From JAOPZW01 sp963835295 (lineage in GTDB: Bacteria > Actinomycetota > Thermoleophilia > Solirubrobacterales > Solirubrobacteraceae), in the NCBI GenBank assembly GCA_963835295.1, contig CAWIEX010000010.1, positions 496,001 to 560,000 of the forward strand: a stretch of 64,000 nucleotides of DNA, read 5' to 3'. Shown one piece after another: positions 9,104 through 16,627 of this stretch (its first letter is position 1; the number at the start of each line of letters is the position of its first letter). The position numbers were made by a program, and so were the translations under genes. Below the pieces are notes generated by a model that was given only the letters and a program-made list of their open reading frames with translations, had not been told where the DNA came from and ran no database searches.

Positions 9104-9847
9104 ATGTCCGTCGATTCACCTGAGGAGCTCGAGGGCCTGCGCCGTGCTGGGGCGCTCGCCGCGCGCGTGCTGCGCGAGGTGCGCGAGGCCGTCGCGCCGG
9201 ACGTCAGCACCGGCGAGCTCGACGCGCTGGCCGCCGAGATCCTCGCCTCCGAGGGCGGGCGCTCGGGGCCGATCATCACCTACGACTTCCCGGGCGCGAT
9301 CTGCATCAGCATCGGCGACGAGGCGGTCCACGGGATCCCGGGGCCGCGCAGGGTCAAGGCCGGCGACCTGGTCAAGCTCGACGTCGCGGTCGAGCTCGAC
9401 GGCTACTTCGGCGACACGGCGACGACGGTCGCCGTCGAGCCGGTCAGCGGCGCCGACCAGCGCCTGATCGCCGCGACGCGGGCTGCGCTGAAGCGCGGCA
9501 TGGCGGCGGCGACGGCCGGCGCGCGCCTGCGCGACGTCGGGGCAGCGGTCGAGCGCATCGCCGAGGCGCGCGGGTTCAGCGTCCTGCGCGAACTCACCGG
9601 CCACGGCATCGGGCGCGCCCTGCACGAGGCGCCCACCATCTACAACTACGCGCACGAGGCCGCCCGGGCGCGGCTGCACGAGGGCCTGGTCGTGACCATC
9701 GAGCCGATGATCGCCACCGGGACGCGCAACGTCCTCGGGACCGCCGACGGCTGGACCGTCGTGACCGCCAATGGCGCGAACTCCGCGCACGAGGAGCACA
9801 CGATCGTCGTCACCGCGGGCGAGCCGATCGTCCTCACCGCGGCGTGA
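9104..9847 (+). CDS. map: Type I methionine aminopeptidase
   Basis: The protein has 247 residues and removes the initiator Met from nascent proteins. All five dinuclear-metal ligands are visible: Asp in KLDVAVELDG, Asp in FGDTATT, His in LTGHGIGRALHE, Glu in VTIEPMI and Glu in AHEEHTIVV. Start at 9104 (ATG) lies 11 bases after the ribokinase stop without a strong ribosome site. Its GTGA overlap with the downstream DUF4432 gene puts it in the salvage operon, although its role is general. Confidence 0.95.
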   Translation: MSVDSPEELEGLRRAGALAARVLREVREAVAPDVSTGELDALAAEILASEGGRSGPIITYDFPGAICISIGDEAVHGIPGPRRVKAGDLVKLDVAVELDGYFGDTATTVAVEPVSGADQRLIAATRAALKRGMAAATAGARLRDVGAAVERIAEARGFSVLRELTGHGIGRALHEAPTIYNYAHEAARARLHEGLVVTIEPMIATGTRNVLGTADGWTVVTANGANSAHEEHTIVVTAGEPIVLTAA

Positions 9848-10803
9848 TCGACGGCCTCGCGAACCTCGACGCGGTCTGCTCGGTGACCGCGTCGCGCACC
9901 GAGGGCGGATGGCGCGCGCTGGACCTGCGCGTCTGGGATGGCGTCGATGCACGGCTGCTGCCCGATCGCGGGTTGGACTGCTTCGGCGCCTGGTATCGCG
10001 GGGTGCCGCTCGCGTGGGTCTCGGCCGTGGGCGAGCGCGGCCCGCTCGGCGGGCGCCTGCGCGACGACGACTGGCTGCTCGGCTTCGGCGGCGGGCTGGT
10101 GGCGACGTGCGGCCTGCGCAACGTCGGCGCGCCGGGCGAGGGCCATGGCCTGCACGGCGAGATCTCCCACCAGCCCGCGCGCGATGTCCGCGTGGCGCGC
10201 AGGGTCGAGGGCGAGCAGGCCGTCGTGAGCGCCTCGGGTGCCGTGGCCGAGGTCAGCGCGCTCGGGCACCACCTCGAGCTCGAGCGCACATGGACGACGC
10301 GCACGGGCGAGGGACGCCTCGAGCTCGTCGACGTGACGCGCAACCTCGGGCGCGAGCCGGAGCCCGCGCCGCTGCTCTACCACGTCAACCTGGGGGCGCC
10401 GCTGTGGTCGCAGGGAGCCGCGCTGGCGCTCGACGCGCGGGCCACGATGCCGCGCGACGATGACGCCGTAGGCCCGTGGGACCGCGCGCTGGAACCGCTT
10501 CCGAGGGCGCGCGAGCGGGTCTTCGAGCACGAAGTCGCCGCCGGCGAGGACGGGTGGTGCACGGCCACCATCGACTCGCCGGCCACCGGGCTGCGCCTGG
10601 CGCTGCGCTGGGAGGCGGCCGGGCTGCCGCGCCTTCACCAGTGGGTCCATCCGGCTCCGGGGATCGCCGTGCTCGGCCTCGAGCCCGCGAACTGCTCGGT
10701 CCTCGGCCGCGCCGTCGACCGCGTCGCCGGTCGGCTGCCCGTGCTCGAGCCGGGGGAGGAGCGCGTCACGCGCCTCGAGGTCCGCGTCTCGGCGCGGGGT
10801 TGA
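9844..10803 (+). CDS. DUF4432 / aldose 1-epimerase-like protein
   Basis: A 319-residue beta-sandwich protein of the galactose mutarotase superfamily. The catalytic-region equivalent of mutarotases is GEGHGLHGEISHQPAR near residue 97, and a late HQWVHPAPGIAVLGLEP resembles the conserved end of DUF4432 proteins, which accompany sugar catabolic genes. It probably interconverts anomers or epimers of a sugar. GTG at 9844 overlaps the upstream stop. Its position behind nucleoside hydrolase and ribokinase suggests a ribose-related substrate, which is inference. Confidence 0.75.
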   Translation: MIDGLANLDAVCSVTASRTEGGWRALDLRVWDGVDARLLPDRGLDCFGAWYRGVPLAWVSAVGERGPLGGRLRDDDWLLGFGGGLVATCGLRNVGAPGEGHGLHGEISHQPARDVRVARRVEGEQAVVSASGAVAEVSALGHHLELERTWTTRTGEGRLELVDVTRNLGREPEPAPLLYHVNLGAPLWSQGAALALDARATMPRDDDAVGPWDRALEPLPRARERVFEHEVAAGEDGWCTATIDSPATGLRLALRWEAAGLPRLHQWVHPAPGIAVLGLEPANCSVLGRAVDRVAGRLPVLEPGEERVTRLEVRVSARG

Positions 10804-10854
10804 CGGCTCACGCAGGCGCCGTCAGAGTGGGAAGTGGAACGTCTCACTTTCCAC
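10800..10854 (+). promoter_or_regulatory. Candidate promoter and operator of the BKACE-CoA-transferase-MerR operon
   Basis: GTGGGAAGTG at 10827-10836 and CACTTTCCAC at 10845-10854 form 10-bp inverted arms with one mismatch and an 8-base spacer. The repeat lies 18 bases before the first gene of an operon that ends with a MerR-type regulator, so it is a natural binding site for that protein. A TTGACG hexamer at 10800-10805, with CAGAGT 17 bases on, could be the -35 and a poor -10, placing the dyad over the transcription start. The dyad is seen directly; the promoter is a guess. Confidence 0.5.
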
Positions 10855-10871
10855 GAACGGAGCGCGTCCGC

Positions 10872-11792
10872 GTGAGCCTCGAGGACCCCGTCATCATCAC
10901 TTGCTCGATCTCCGGCGCGCTCGCCAATCGCGAGCAGTGCCCGGCGATCCCGTACACGCCCGAGGAGTACGCGGCCGAGGCCCGGCGGATCGTGGACGAG
11001 GGCGCGGCGATGATCCACATCCACGCGCGCCGCCCGGACGGGACGCCGAGCTACGAGGTCGAGGACTTCCAGGCCATCGCGGACGCGATCCTGGCCGACG
11101 TCGACGACGTGATCGTCAACTTCTCGACCGGCGCCATCGGCGTCCCGATCGACAAGCGCGTCGCCTACCTGCGCGCGTGCCGCCCCGACGTCGCGGCCCT
11201 GAACATGGGCTCGATGAACTACGCGAAGTACTCGGCGCGGCGCAAGGAGTTCGTCTTCCAGACCGTCTTCGCCAACCCGTTCGACGAGATCATCGCGCTG
11301 CTGGAGGCCATGAACGAGCTCGGCATCAAGCCCGAGCACGAGTGCTTCGACGTGGGCCACGTCGGGTCGCTGGCGCCCCTGGTCGACATGGGCGTCCTGC
11401 ACCCGCCGCTGCACGTCTCGTGCGTCATGGGCGTGACGGGCGGGATCCCGCCGAGCGCGCGCAACCTGGCCCTGATGGCCGACAACGTGCCCGCGGGCTC
11501 GCACTGGGGCGTCATCGGGATCAGCCGCGCGCAGTGGATGCTCGTGGCCGCCTCGTTGACGCTCGGCGGCTCGGTGCGCGTCGGCGTGGAGGACAACTTC
11601 TACCTGCCCGACGGGACCATGGCGCGCTCCAACGGCGACCTCGTCGCCAAGGCCCGCCAGCTCACCGAGGACGTCGGGCGGCGCCCGGCGACCGTCGCGC
11701 AGGCGCGCGAGATCCTCCGGGTCCCGCGTCTCGGCCGGCTGGATGCCGGACACGTGTCTCAGGTCGCGGGGCTGGATGCCCCGCGGAGGTGA
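10872..11792 (+). CDS. Beta-keto acid cleavage enzyme (BKACE, DUF849 / 3-keto-5-aminohexanoate cleavage family)
   Basis: The protein has 306 residues, of usual family length. The family condenses a beta-keto acid with acetyl-CoA to give a CoA ester and acetoacetate, using a zinc ion in a TIM barrel. Visible family features are ITCSISGALANR at the N-terminus, AAMIHIHARRPDG (zinc-binding His-x-His) near residue 50, NMGSMNYAKY and HWGVIGISRAQW. GTG at 10872 follows the operator-like dyad. The next gene is a CoA-transferase, consistent with activation of a carboxylic acid. The actual keto acid is not evident. Confidence 0.88.
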   Translation: MSLEDPVIITCSISGALANREQCPAIPYTPEEYAAEARRIVDEGAAMIHIHARRPDGTPSYEVEDFQAIADAILADVDDVIVNFSTGAIGVPIDKRVAYLRACRPDVAALNMGSMNYAKYSARRKEFVFQTVFANPFDEIIALLEAMNELGIKPEHECFDVGHVGSLAPLVDMGVLHPPLHVSCVMGVTGGIPPSARNLALMADNVPAGSHWGVIGISRAQWMLVAASLTLGGSVRVGVEDNFYLPDGTMARSNGDLVAKARQLTEDVGRRPATVAQAREILRVPRLGRLDAGHVSQVAGLDAPRR

Positions 11793-11800
11793 CCCGTCGC

Positions 11801-13039
11801 GTGAGCCTGCCGCTCGATGGCGTCCGCGTGCTCGACCTCAGCCGCCTGCTCCCGGGAGGGTTCTGCTCGCTGATGCTGGCCGACTTCGGCGCCGACGTCC
11901 TGAAGGTCGAGGACACCGGCCTGGGCGACTACGTGCGCTGGGCCACGCCTTACTACGAGGGGGTCGAGGACACGGCGAAGTCGGCGCTCTTCCTCGCGCT
12001 CAATCGCGGCAAGCGCTCGATCCGCCTGAACCTCAAGACCGACGCGGGCCGCGAGGTGCTGCTGCGCCTGGTCGGCGAGTCCGACGTCGTGCTCGAGTCG
12101 TTTCGCCCGGGCGTGCTCGACCGTCTCGGCGTGGGCTATGAGGCGATGCGCGAAGTCAACCCGGCGATCGTCTACTGCGCGATCACGGGCTACGGCCAGG
12201 ACGGGCCGCTGCGCGAGCGCTCGGGCCACGACATGAACTACCTGGGCCTGGTCGGCCTGCTCGGCCTGACCGGCGACGCCGGCGGGCCGCCCGTGCAGGC
12301 CGCGGGCCAGATCGCCGACCTCGGCGGCGGGGCGCTGATGGCGGCCTTCGGCATCCTGGCGGCGCTGCGCGAGCGCGACCGCTCGGGTGAGGGCCAGCTC
12401 GTCGACGTGTCCATGGCCGACGGCGCGTTGTCGTGGCTGGCCATGGTCGCCGCGCGCTACCTGGCCGAGGACGTCGTGCCTCGGCGCGGGGAGCTCGAGC
12501 TCGCCGGATCGCTGGTCTGCTACCGGCCGTACGAGTGCGCCGATGGCTGGGTCACGCTCGGCGCCCTGGAGCCGAAGTTCTGGCAGGCGTGGTGCCGGGG
12601 CGTCGGGCGCGAGGACCTCGTCGAGCACCAGTTCGCCCGCCCGGGCAGCGAGGCGCACCGCGAGGTCGAGGCCCTGTTCCACGCGCGCACGCGCAAGCAG
12701 TGGCGCGCCTTCGCCTCCGAGCACGACTGCTGCCTGGAGCCCGTGCTCGAGCTCGACGAGGCCCTCGAGTCAGAGCTCGTGCGCGCGCGCGAGATGGTGG
12801 TCGAGCTCGACCAGCCCGGGGCGCAGCGCCCGGTGCGCCTCCTCGGCGTCCCGGTCAAGCTGAGCCGCACGCCGGGCGATGCCAACCGCTCGCCCGGGCC
12901 CGGGCTGGGCGAGCACACCCGCGAGGTGCTGGCCGGGCTCGGCTACGGCGCGCAGGAGATCGCCGCGCTGCTCGAGTCGGGGGCCGCCGCGGCCGGGCCG
13001 ATGGCCGAATTCGACCCACCCACCCCGTTCCTGTCGTGA
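11801..13039 (+). CDS. Family III CoA-transferase (CaiB/BaiF type)
   Basis: The protein has 412 residues. It moves CoA between carboxylates through a mixed anhydride on a conserved Asp; here that Asp is in ERSGHDMNYLG near residue 144. The N-terminal VLDLSRLLPGGFCSLMLADFG and KVEDTGLGDYVR are typical. GTG at 11801 is chosen over GTG at 11789 because GGAGGTGA lies eight bases upstream, overlapping the BKACE stop. It overlaps the following MerR gene by GTGA. With BKACE it would form a short degradation module for an unidentified acid. Confidence 0.92.
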   Translation: MSLPLDGVRVLDLSRLLPGGFCSLMLADFGADVLKVEDTGLGDYVRWATPYYEGVEDTAKSALFLALNRGKRSIRLNLKTDAGREVLLRLVGESDVVLESFRPGVLDRLGVGYEAMREVNPAIVYCAITGYGQDGPLRERSGHDMNYLGLVGLLGLTGDAGGPPVQAAGQIADLGGGALMAAFGILAALRERDRSGEGQLVDVSMADGALSWLAMVAARYLAEDVVPRRGELELAGSLVCYRPYECADGWVTLGALEPKFWQAWCRGVGREDLVEHQFARPGSEAHREVEALFHARTRKQWRAFASEHDCCLEPVLELDEALESELVRAREMVVELDQPGAQRPVRLLGVPVKLSRTPGDANRSPGPGLGEHTREVLAGLGYGAQEIAALLESGAAAAGPMAEFDPPTPFLS

Positions 13040-13683
13040 ACGAGGCCGGCCTTCTGAAGATGAGCGAGCTGGCCGAGCGCTCGGGCGTCAGCGCGGGGAC
13101 GATCAAGCACTACCTGCGCGAGGGGCTGCTCGGTGAGGGCGACGAGATCGTGCGCACCTCGCGCAACATGGCCTACTACCCGCCCGAGTACGTCGAGCGC
13201 ATCAGGCTCATCAAGCGGTTGCAGGAGGACCGCTTCATGCCGTTGCGCGTGATCAAGGACCGGATCGTCGAGCGCGCGGAGCAGCAGCGCGAGACCGAGC
13301 GCGTGTCGGCCGCCGAGGCGCGGCGGCGCTACGACATCCCCGCCAACGTCCTGGACCGGCTGGCCGAGCTCGGCGTGCTGACGCCGAGCGCGCGCGGCTA
13401 CGACGCCGACGACGTGAAGATCATCGAGGCGGTCTCGCGCTTCCGGGCGGGCGGCTACGACGAGCAGCTCGGCTTCACCGTCTTCGACACGCTCCGCTAC
13501 CGCGACGCGCTCGAGCCGCTCGTGCAGGAGGAGGTCCGGACGCTCCTCGACCGGCTCGCTGGCGAGGTCGAGGTCGAGCGCGCGGTGGAGATCATCGCGG
13601 CGGGCGCCGAGCCGCTACGCGACCTCATCGGCGCGATGCACTCGAAGCTCCTGCTCGCCGAGCTGCGCCGCCAGCACGATTAG
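13036..13683 (+). CDS. MerR family transcriptional regulator
   Basis: A 215-residue regulator. The N-terminal winged helix-turn-helix reads KMSELAERSGVSAGTIKHYL, followed by the MerR wing and RMMP-like LQEDRFMPLRVIKDRI. The C-terminal part (about residues 95-215) is helical without the Cys motif of metal sensors, so a small organic ligand, perhaps an acyl-CoA of this pathway, is likely. It is the last gene of the BKACE operon and probably acts on the inverted repeat at 10827-10854. Its stop overlaps the convergent PKD gene by four bases. Confidence 0.9.
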   Translation: MNEAGLLKMSELAERSGVSAGTIKHYLREGLLGEGDEIVRTSRNMAYYPPEYVERIRLIKRLQEDRFMPLRVIKDRIVERAEQQRETERVSAAEARRRYDIPANVLDRLAELGVLTPSARGYDADDVKIIEAVSRFRAGGYDEQLGFTVFDTLRYRDALEPLVQEEVRTLLDRLAGEVEVERAVEIIAAGAEPLRDLIGAMHSKLLLAELRRQHD

Positions 13684-15245
13684 ACGGGGCACGCGACGGG
13701 CTTCGACTTGCCGGGCCGCAGGCAGAGATCGCGACGCGCGGGCGCGGCCTTCGAGCGGATGGTGACCCTCGTGTACTTGCCGATCCGCCCCGGAGCGGTG
13801 ACGAACACCTCGATGACCGCGCCCGTGCGCAGCCGCCGTTCGAGGCTCCGCACGCGCACCGAGCTCTTGCCGGATGGCACGCGCAGCACGACGGACTTCT
13901 TCTTGGGGCACCCGCCCCCGTGACAGATCACCTTCACCCTGGCGCCCGAGGGCGCCTTGACCGTGAGGAGGTTGAGGCGCGCGGACCCGCGGAGGATCAC
14001 GCCGCGGATGCGCACGACCGGGAACGGGCTGAGCATCGCCAGCTTGGCGCTCGACGCCGAGCTCGAGGAGCCGCCATCCGCCGCGTCGCCTGATTGGCCC
14101 TCCGACGACCCGGTCACCTCGATCGTCCGGAAGGCGATCGTCGCCACGCCCGCGTTGTCCGTGGCGCGCACGGACACGAGCCGGGAGCCGGAGGCGCCGA
14201 AGCTCCGGGTCACGACGGCGCCTGTGCCGTCGTCGAACTGCCCGTCGCCGTCGATGTCCCAGTCGATCGCCGCGACCGTCCCGTCCGGATCCGACGCCGT
14301 CGCGGTGAAGGTCACCGGCGCGCCGACGGCCGGCGTGGCCGGGCTGGCGGACAGGCTGACCACCGGCGGCTTGTCCTGCAGCACGGACACGAACCCCACG
14401 GCGTTGTTGGAGCTGCCGGCCGGGTCGGTGACCCTCACCCCGACTCGGAACGTCCCGGGCGACGCGAAGGTCCGTGTCTGGACCGCGCCGGTGGCGTCGC
14501 CGTATTTCTTGTCGCCGTTGAGATCCCAGGAGTACTTGAGAGGGTCGCCGTTGGGATCGGTCGACCCGCTGGCGTCGAGGGTCACGCGCGTGTTCGCGCC
14601 GACGGGGTTCGGCGTGAGCGTGAGGGCGGCGACGGGCGGTCCGTTCACGACGACCGGCACGCTCACCGTGCTGCTGCCGGCCGGGTTGGTCACCGTCAGG
14701 GTGACCGGCCATGGAGGCGTGCGGGCGGGGATGGCCTGAGCCGGCGGGGTGCGCCCGTTGAACGTGCCGCCCGGGAACGTCCACTGCCAGCTGGTCGGTT
14801 CGCCCGTGGAGGTGTCCGTGAACTGGACGGCGCCGCCGGCGAGGACCGTGTACGTGAAGCTCGCGATCGGCGTGTTGTAGACGTGGAAGGTCGCCTGCCC
14901 GCGTGCCGGCGCGGTGGCCGTCGGATCGTCGTCGGTGGCGTCGACGATCGCGGTGTAGTCGCCCGCCTGCGGGAAGGCCTGCAGCGGGCTCTGCGCCGTG
15001 GACGTGCCGACCAGGGCCCCCGCGGCGTCCAGGATCGTCCAGGCCCAGTGCGTGCCCGTGCTGCTGCTCAGCTGGGCCGTCAGGGGGCCGGCCTGCGTGG
15101 CCGTGACGACGGGAATCGGCGGCGTCGCGGACGCCCCGCCGGGCACCGCCAGCGCAACCGCTATGCCCACCGAAGCCGCGCAGGCGGCCAGCCGCCGACG
15201 TCGAACGCGCGCGCCGGACCCGCCTGCGATCGCTGCCATGCCCAT
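13680..15245 (-). CDS. Secreted PKD-domain protein with Solirubrobacterales-type C-terminal domain
   Basis: A 521-residue exported protein. The basic N-terminus and hydrophobic stretch ending near ASA (residue 40) make a signal peptide. Three or more PKD/Ig-like beta domains follow; examples are FTDTSTGEPTSWQWTFPGG and LDASGSTDPNGDPLKYSWD. A Ser/Ala linker leads to a basic Cys-containing domain (VKVICHGGGCPKKKS, then GRIGKYTRVTIR). This type of ending recurs in secreted proteins of this order. GAGGAGAGG precedes ATG at 15245. No enzyme motif is seen, so adhesion or matrix binding is most likely. Confidence 0.85.
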   Translation of the reverse strand: MGMAAIAGGSGARVRRRRLAACAASVGIAVALAVPGGASATPPIPVVTATQAGPLTAQLSSSTGTHWAWTILDAAGALVGTSTAQSPLQAFPQAGDYTAIVDATDDDPTATAPARGQATFHVYNTPIASFTYTVLAGGAVQFTDTSTGEPTSWQWTFPGGTFNGRTPPAQAIPARTPPWPVTLTVTNPAGSSTVSVPVVVNGPPVAALTLTPNPVGANTRVTLDASGSTDPNGDPLKYSWDLNGDKKYGDATGAVQTRTFASPGTFRVGVRVTDPAGSSNNAVGFVSVLQDKPPVVSLSASPATPAVGAPVTFTATASDPDGTVAAIDWDIDGDGQFDDGTGAVVTRSFGASGSRLVSVRATDNAGVATIAFRTIEVTGSSEGQSGDAADGGSSSSASSAKLAMLSPFPVVRIRGVILRGSARLNLLTVKAPSGARVKVICHGGGCPKKKSVVLRVPSGKSSVRVRSLERRLRTGAVIEVFVTAPGRIGKYTRVTIRSKAAPARRDLCLRPGKSKPVACPV

Positions 15246-15830
15246 CGACCTCTCCTCAACCTGCGTCGGTCCCTTCGGGGATTACAACGAGCGCACGCCC
15301 CCGGAATTCGCGCGGGTGGCCGATAAGCCGATTTGACCACTTGGGCGCGCGCTCGCGCGGGCACGCAACAGCGTCGCGACATCGGCCGATCGGGGAGCAT
15401 CAGAGGGCGCCGTCCACGTCTCGTCGAGGACGTGCATGGGAGGTTCGGGGGTCATCATCTCGACCTCTGCGAGGGGTGGTCGACGGGTGTGCGGAGGGGG
15501 TCGCGAGGGTTGTCGCGGGTCGTATCGCGGGGTCTCTCAGACGTCTGTCGAGGGTGGTGGCGGAGCTCGCTGAGTAGTTCTCCGAGCCGGCTCTGAGGTC
15601 CGGGCGACGGGTGGTGGACGGGGTGCCGAAGCGGTCCGTTGGGGCCTCCGCGGAGGGTGCTGCCGGAGCTCGTTCGAGACGTCCTGCGAGAGATCTCCGA
15701 GGGGTCCCATCGGGGAGCCGTCGAGGGGTTTCGCGGGGGTCATCCCACCCCTCCGCGCGGGATGGTCCCGCGTCGGCCGGGACGGCCGCCGAGACCCTCG
15801 GAGCGGTCGTCGCGGCGGTCGTCCAGAGCC

Positions 15831-15850
15831 TTCCAGAGCGAGCTCTGGAA
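15831..15850. repeat. Perfect 8-bp hairpin
   Basis: TTCCAGAG and CTCTGGAA are exact complements around the loop CGAG. It lies in the middle of the non-coding region, with no U-tract after it, so it is not a classical terminator. Confidence 0.5.
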
Positions 15851-16214
15851 CCCTCCGGCGGAGGTCGCTGGGAGGAGCTTGCCGGGCCGCCGGAGCGGGC
15901 CCTCTCAGGTGGTCGTCGAGGGTGACGGGCGGCACGTTCGGGGGCTTGCGACCGGCACCGTCGACGCTCCCAGGGTGCGGCTTGGACCGGCCCTCATCGG
16001 GGGGCGTCCTGGGGTCGTTTTCGGGCCGCGCGAGGGGGAGTTGCAGCCGGCCGTCGAGCGGCCGGCTCGCGGTCGCAGACCGTCGTCTCGAGCGTCCTCG
16101 ACCGTCGGATCGGCGGGTTGCCAGAGGGTCCGGTTGGGACCTTCGCGCGAGCTACTTCGGACCACGCGATCGGGGCGAGCGGCGCGCCATACGACGCTCT
16201 GTGACAGTCGTCTA

Positions 16215-16277
16215 CGACGCGCCGCGGGGCGCGTCGGCCGAGAGACACGGGCACGCCGCAGGAGCGGCGGCGTGCCC
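16215..16277 (+). terminator. Two tandem perfect hairpins, possible terminator or RNA structure
   Basis: The first hairpin has CGACGCGCC paired with GGCGCGTCG around GCGG (16215-16236). The second has GGGCACGCCGC paired with GCGGCGTGCCC around a 7-base loop (16249-16277). Both are perfect and GC-rich, and they stand 12 bases apart. There is no T-run, so this would be an actinobacterial I-shaped terminator at best, or part of a structured leader upstream of the mucin-like gene. Confidence 0.45.
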
Positions 16278-16627
16278 GATCGCGAAAGCGGCCCGCGGCG
16301 CCGACGATCGAGCATCTGCTGGCCTCGGTGATCGGTCCCACGGGGCCGACACCACAGCCTTCGGACGCGGTGTACGGCTTTCTAGAGCCAGATTCCGCCG
16401 CGTCGCGCGCCCCGGCGACCGGACCGCCCGGCGCACGCCAAGCGGTCCAAATGTGCGCCCAGCGGCGCTAAAGGACCGGTAAGCGGCGTGTTCGACCGCT
16501 GAACGAAGGGTTTATGCACCGGCTCCCAGGTGAACGCCATGTCCAGCACGATCGTCGCCGCCACGCTTGGGGGAAGCCGTTGTACCTGCGAGGCCAGCAG
16601 CTTCGCACTCTCGGACAGGACCGAACG

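Larger units (their letters stand above)
15246..16627. other. Long divergent non-coding region with hairpins and degenerate repeats
   Basis: About 1.4 kb lies between the divergent PKD and mucin-like genes. Open frames exist, but none has the codon bias or recognisable residues of the neighbours. The plus strand is rich in GAGGG and TCGGGG runs. Two segments (about 15548-15595 and 15651-15703) share the order GGAGCTCG then TCTCCGAG. Perfect hairpins occur at 15831-15850, 16215-16236 and 16249-16277. It may encode a structured RNA, hold a long leader for the mucin-like gene, or be decayed sequence. I find no tRNA, rRNA, RNase P or tmRNA signature. Confidence 0.5.

Noticed and set aside
15639..16331. 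A 230-codon open frame in the long intergenic region
   Set aside because: Composition is Arg/Gly/Pro without hydrophobic core pattern, third-position GC bias or ribosome site; several alternative frames of similar length overlap it.
15246..16627. RNase P RNA, tmRNA, 6S RNA or c-di-AMP riboswitch in the long gap
   Set aside because: No signature segments of these RNAs were found by eye on either strand; a covariance search would be needed to exclude diverged forms.
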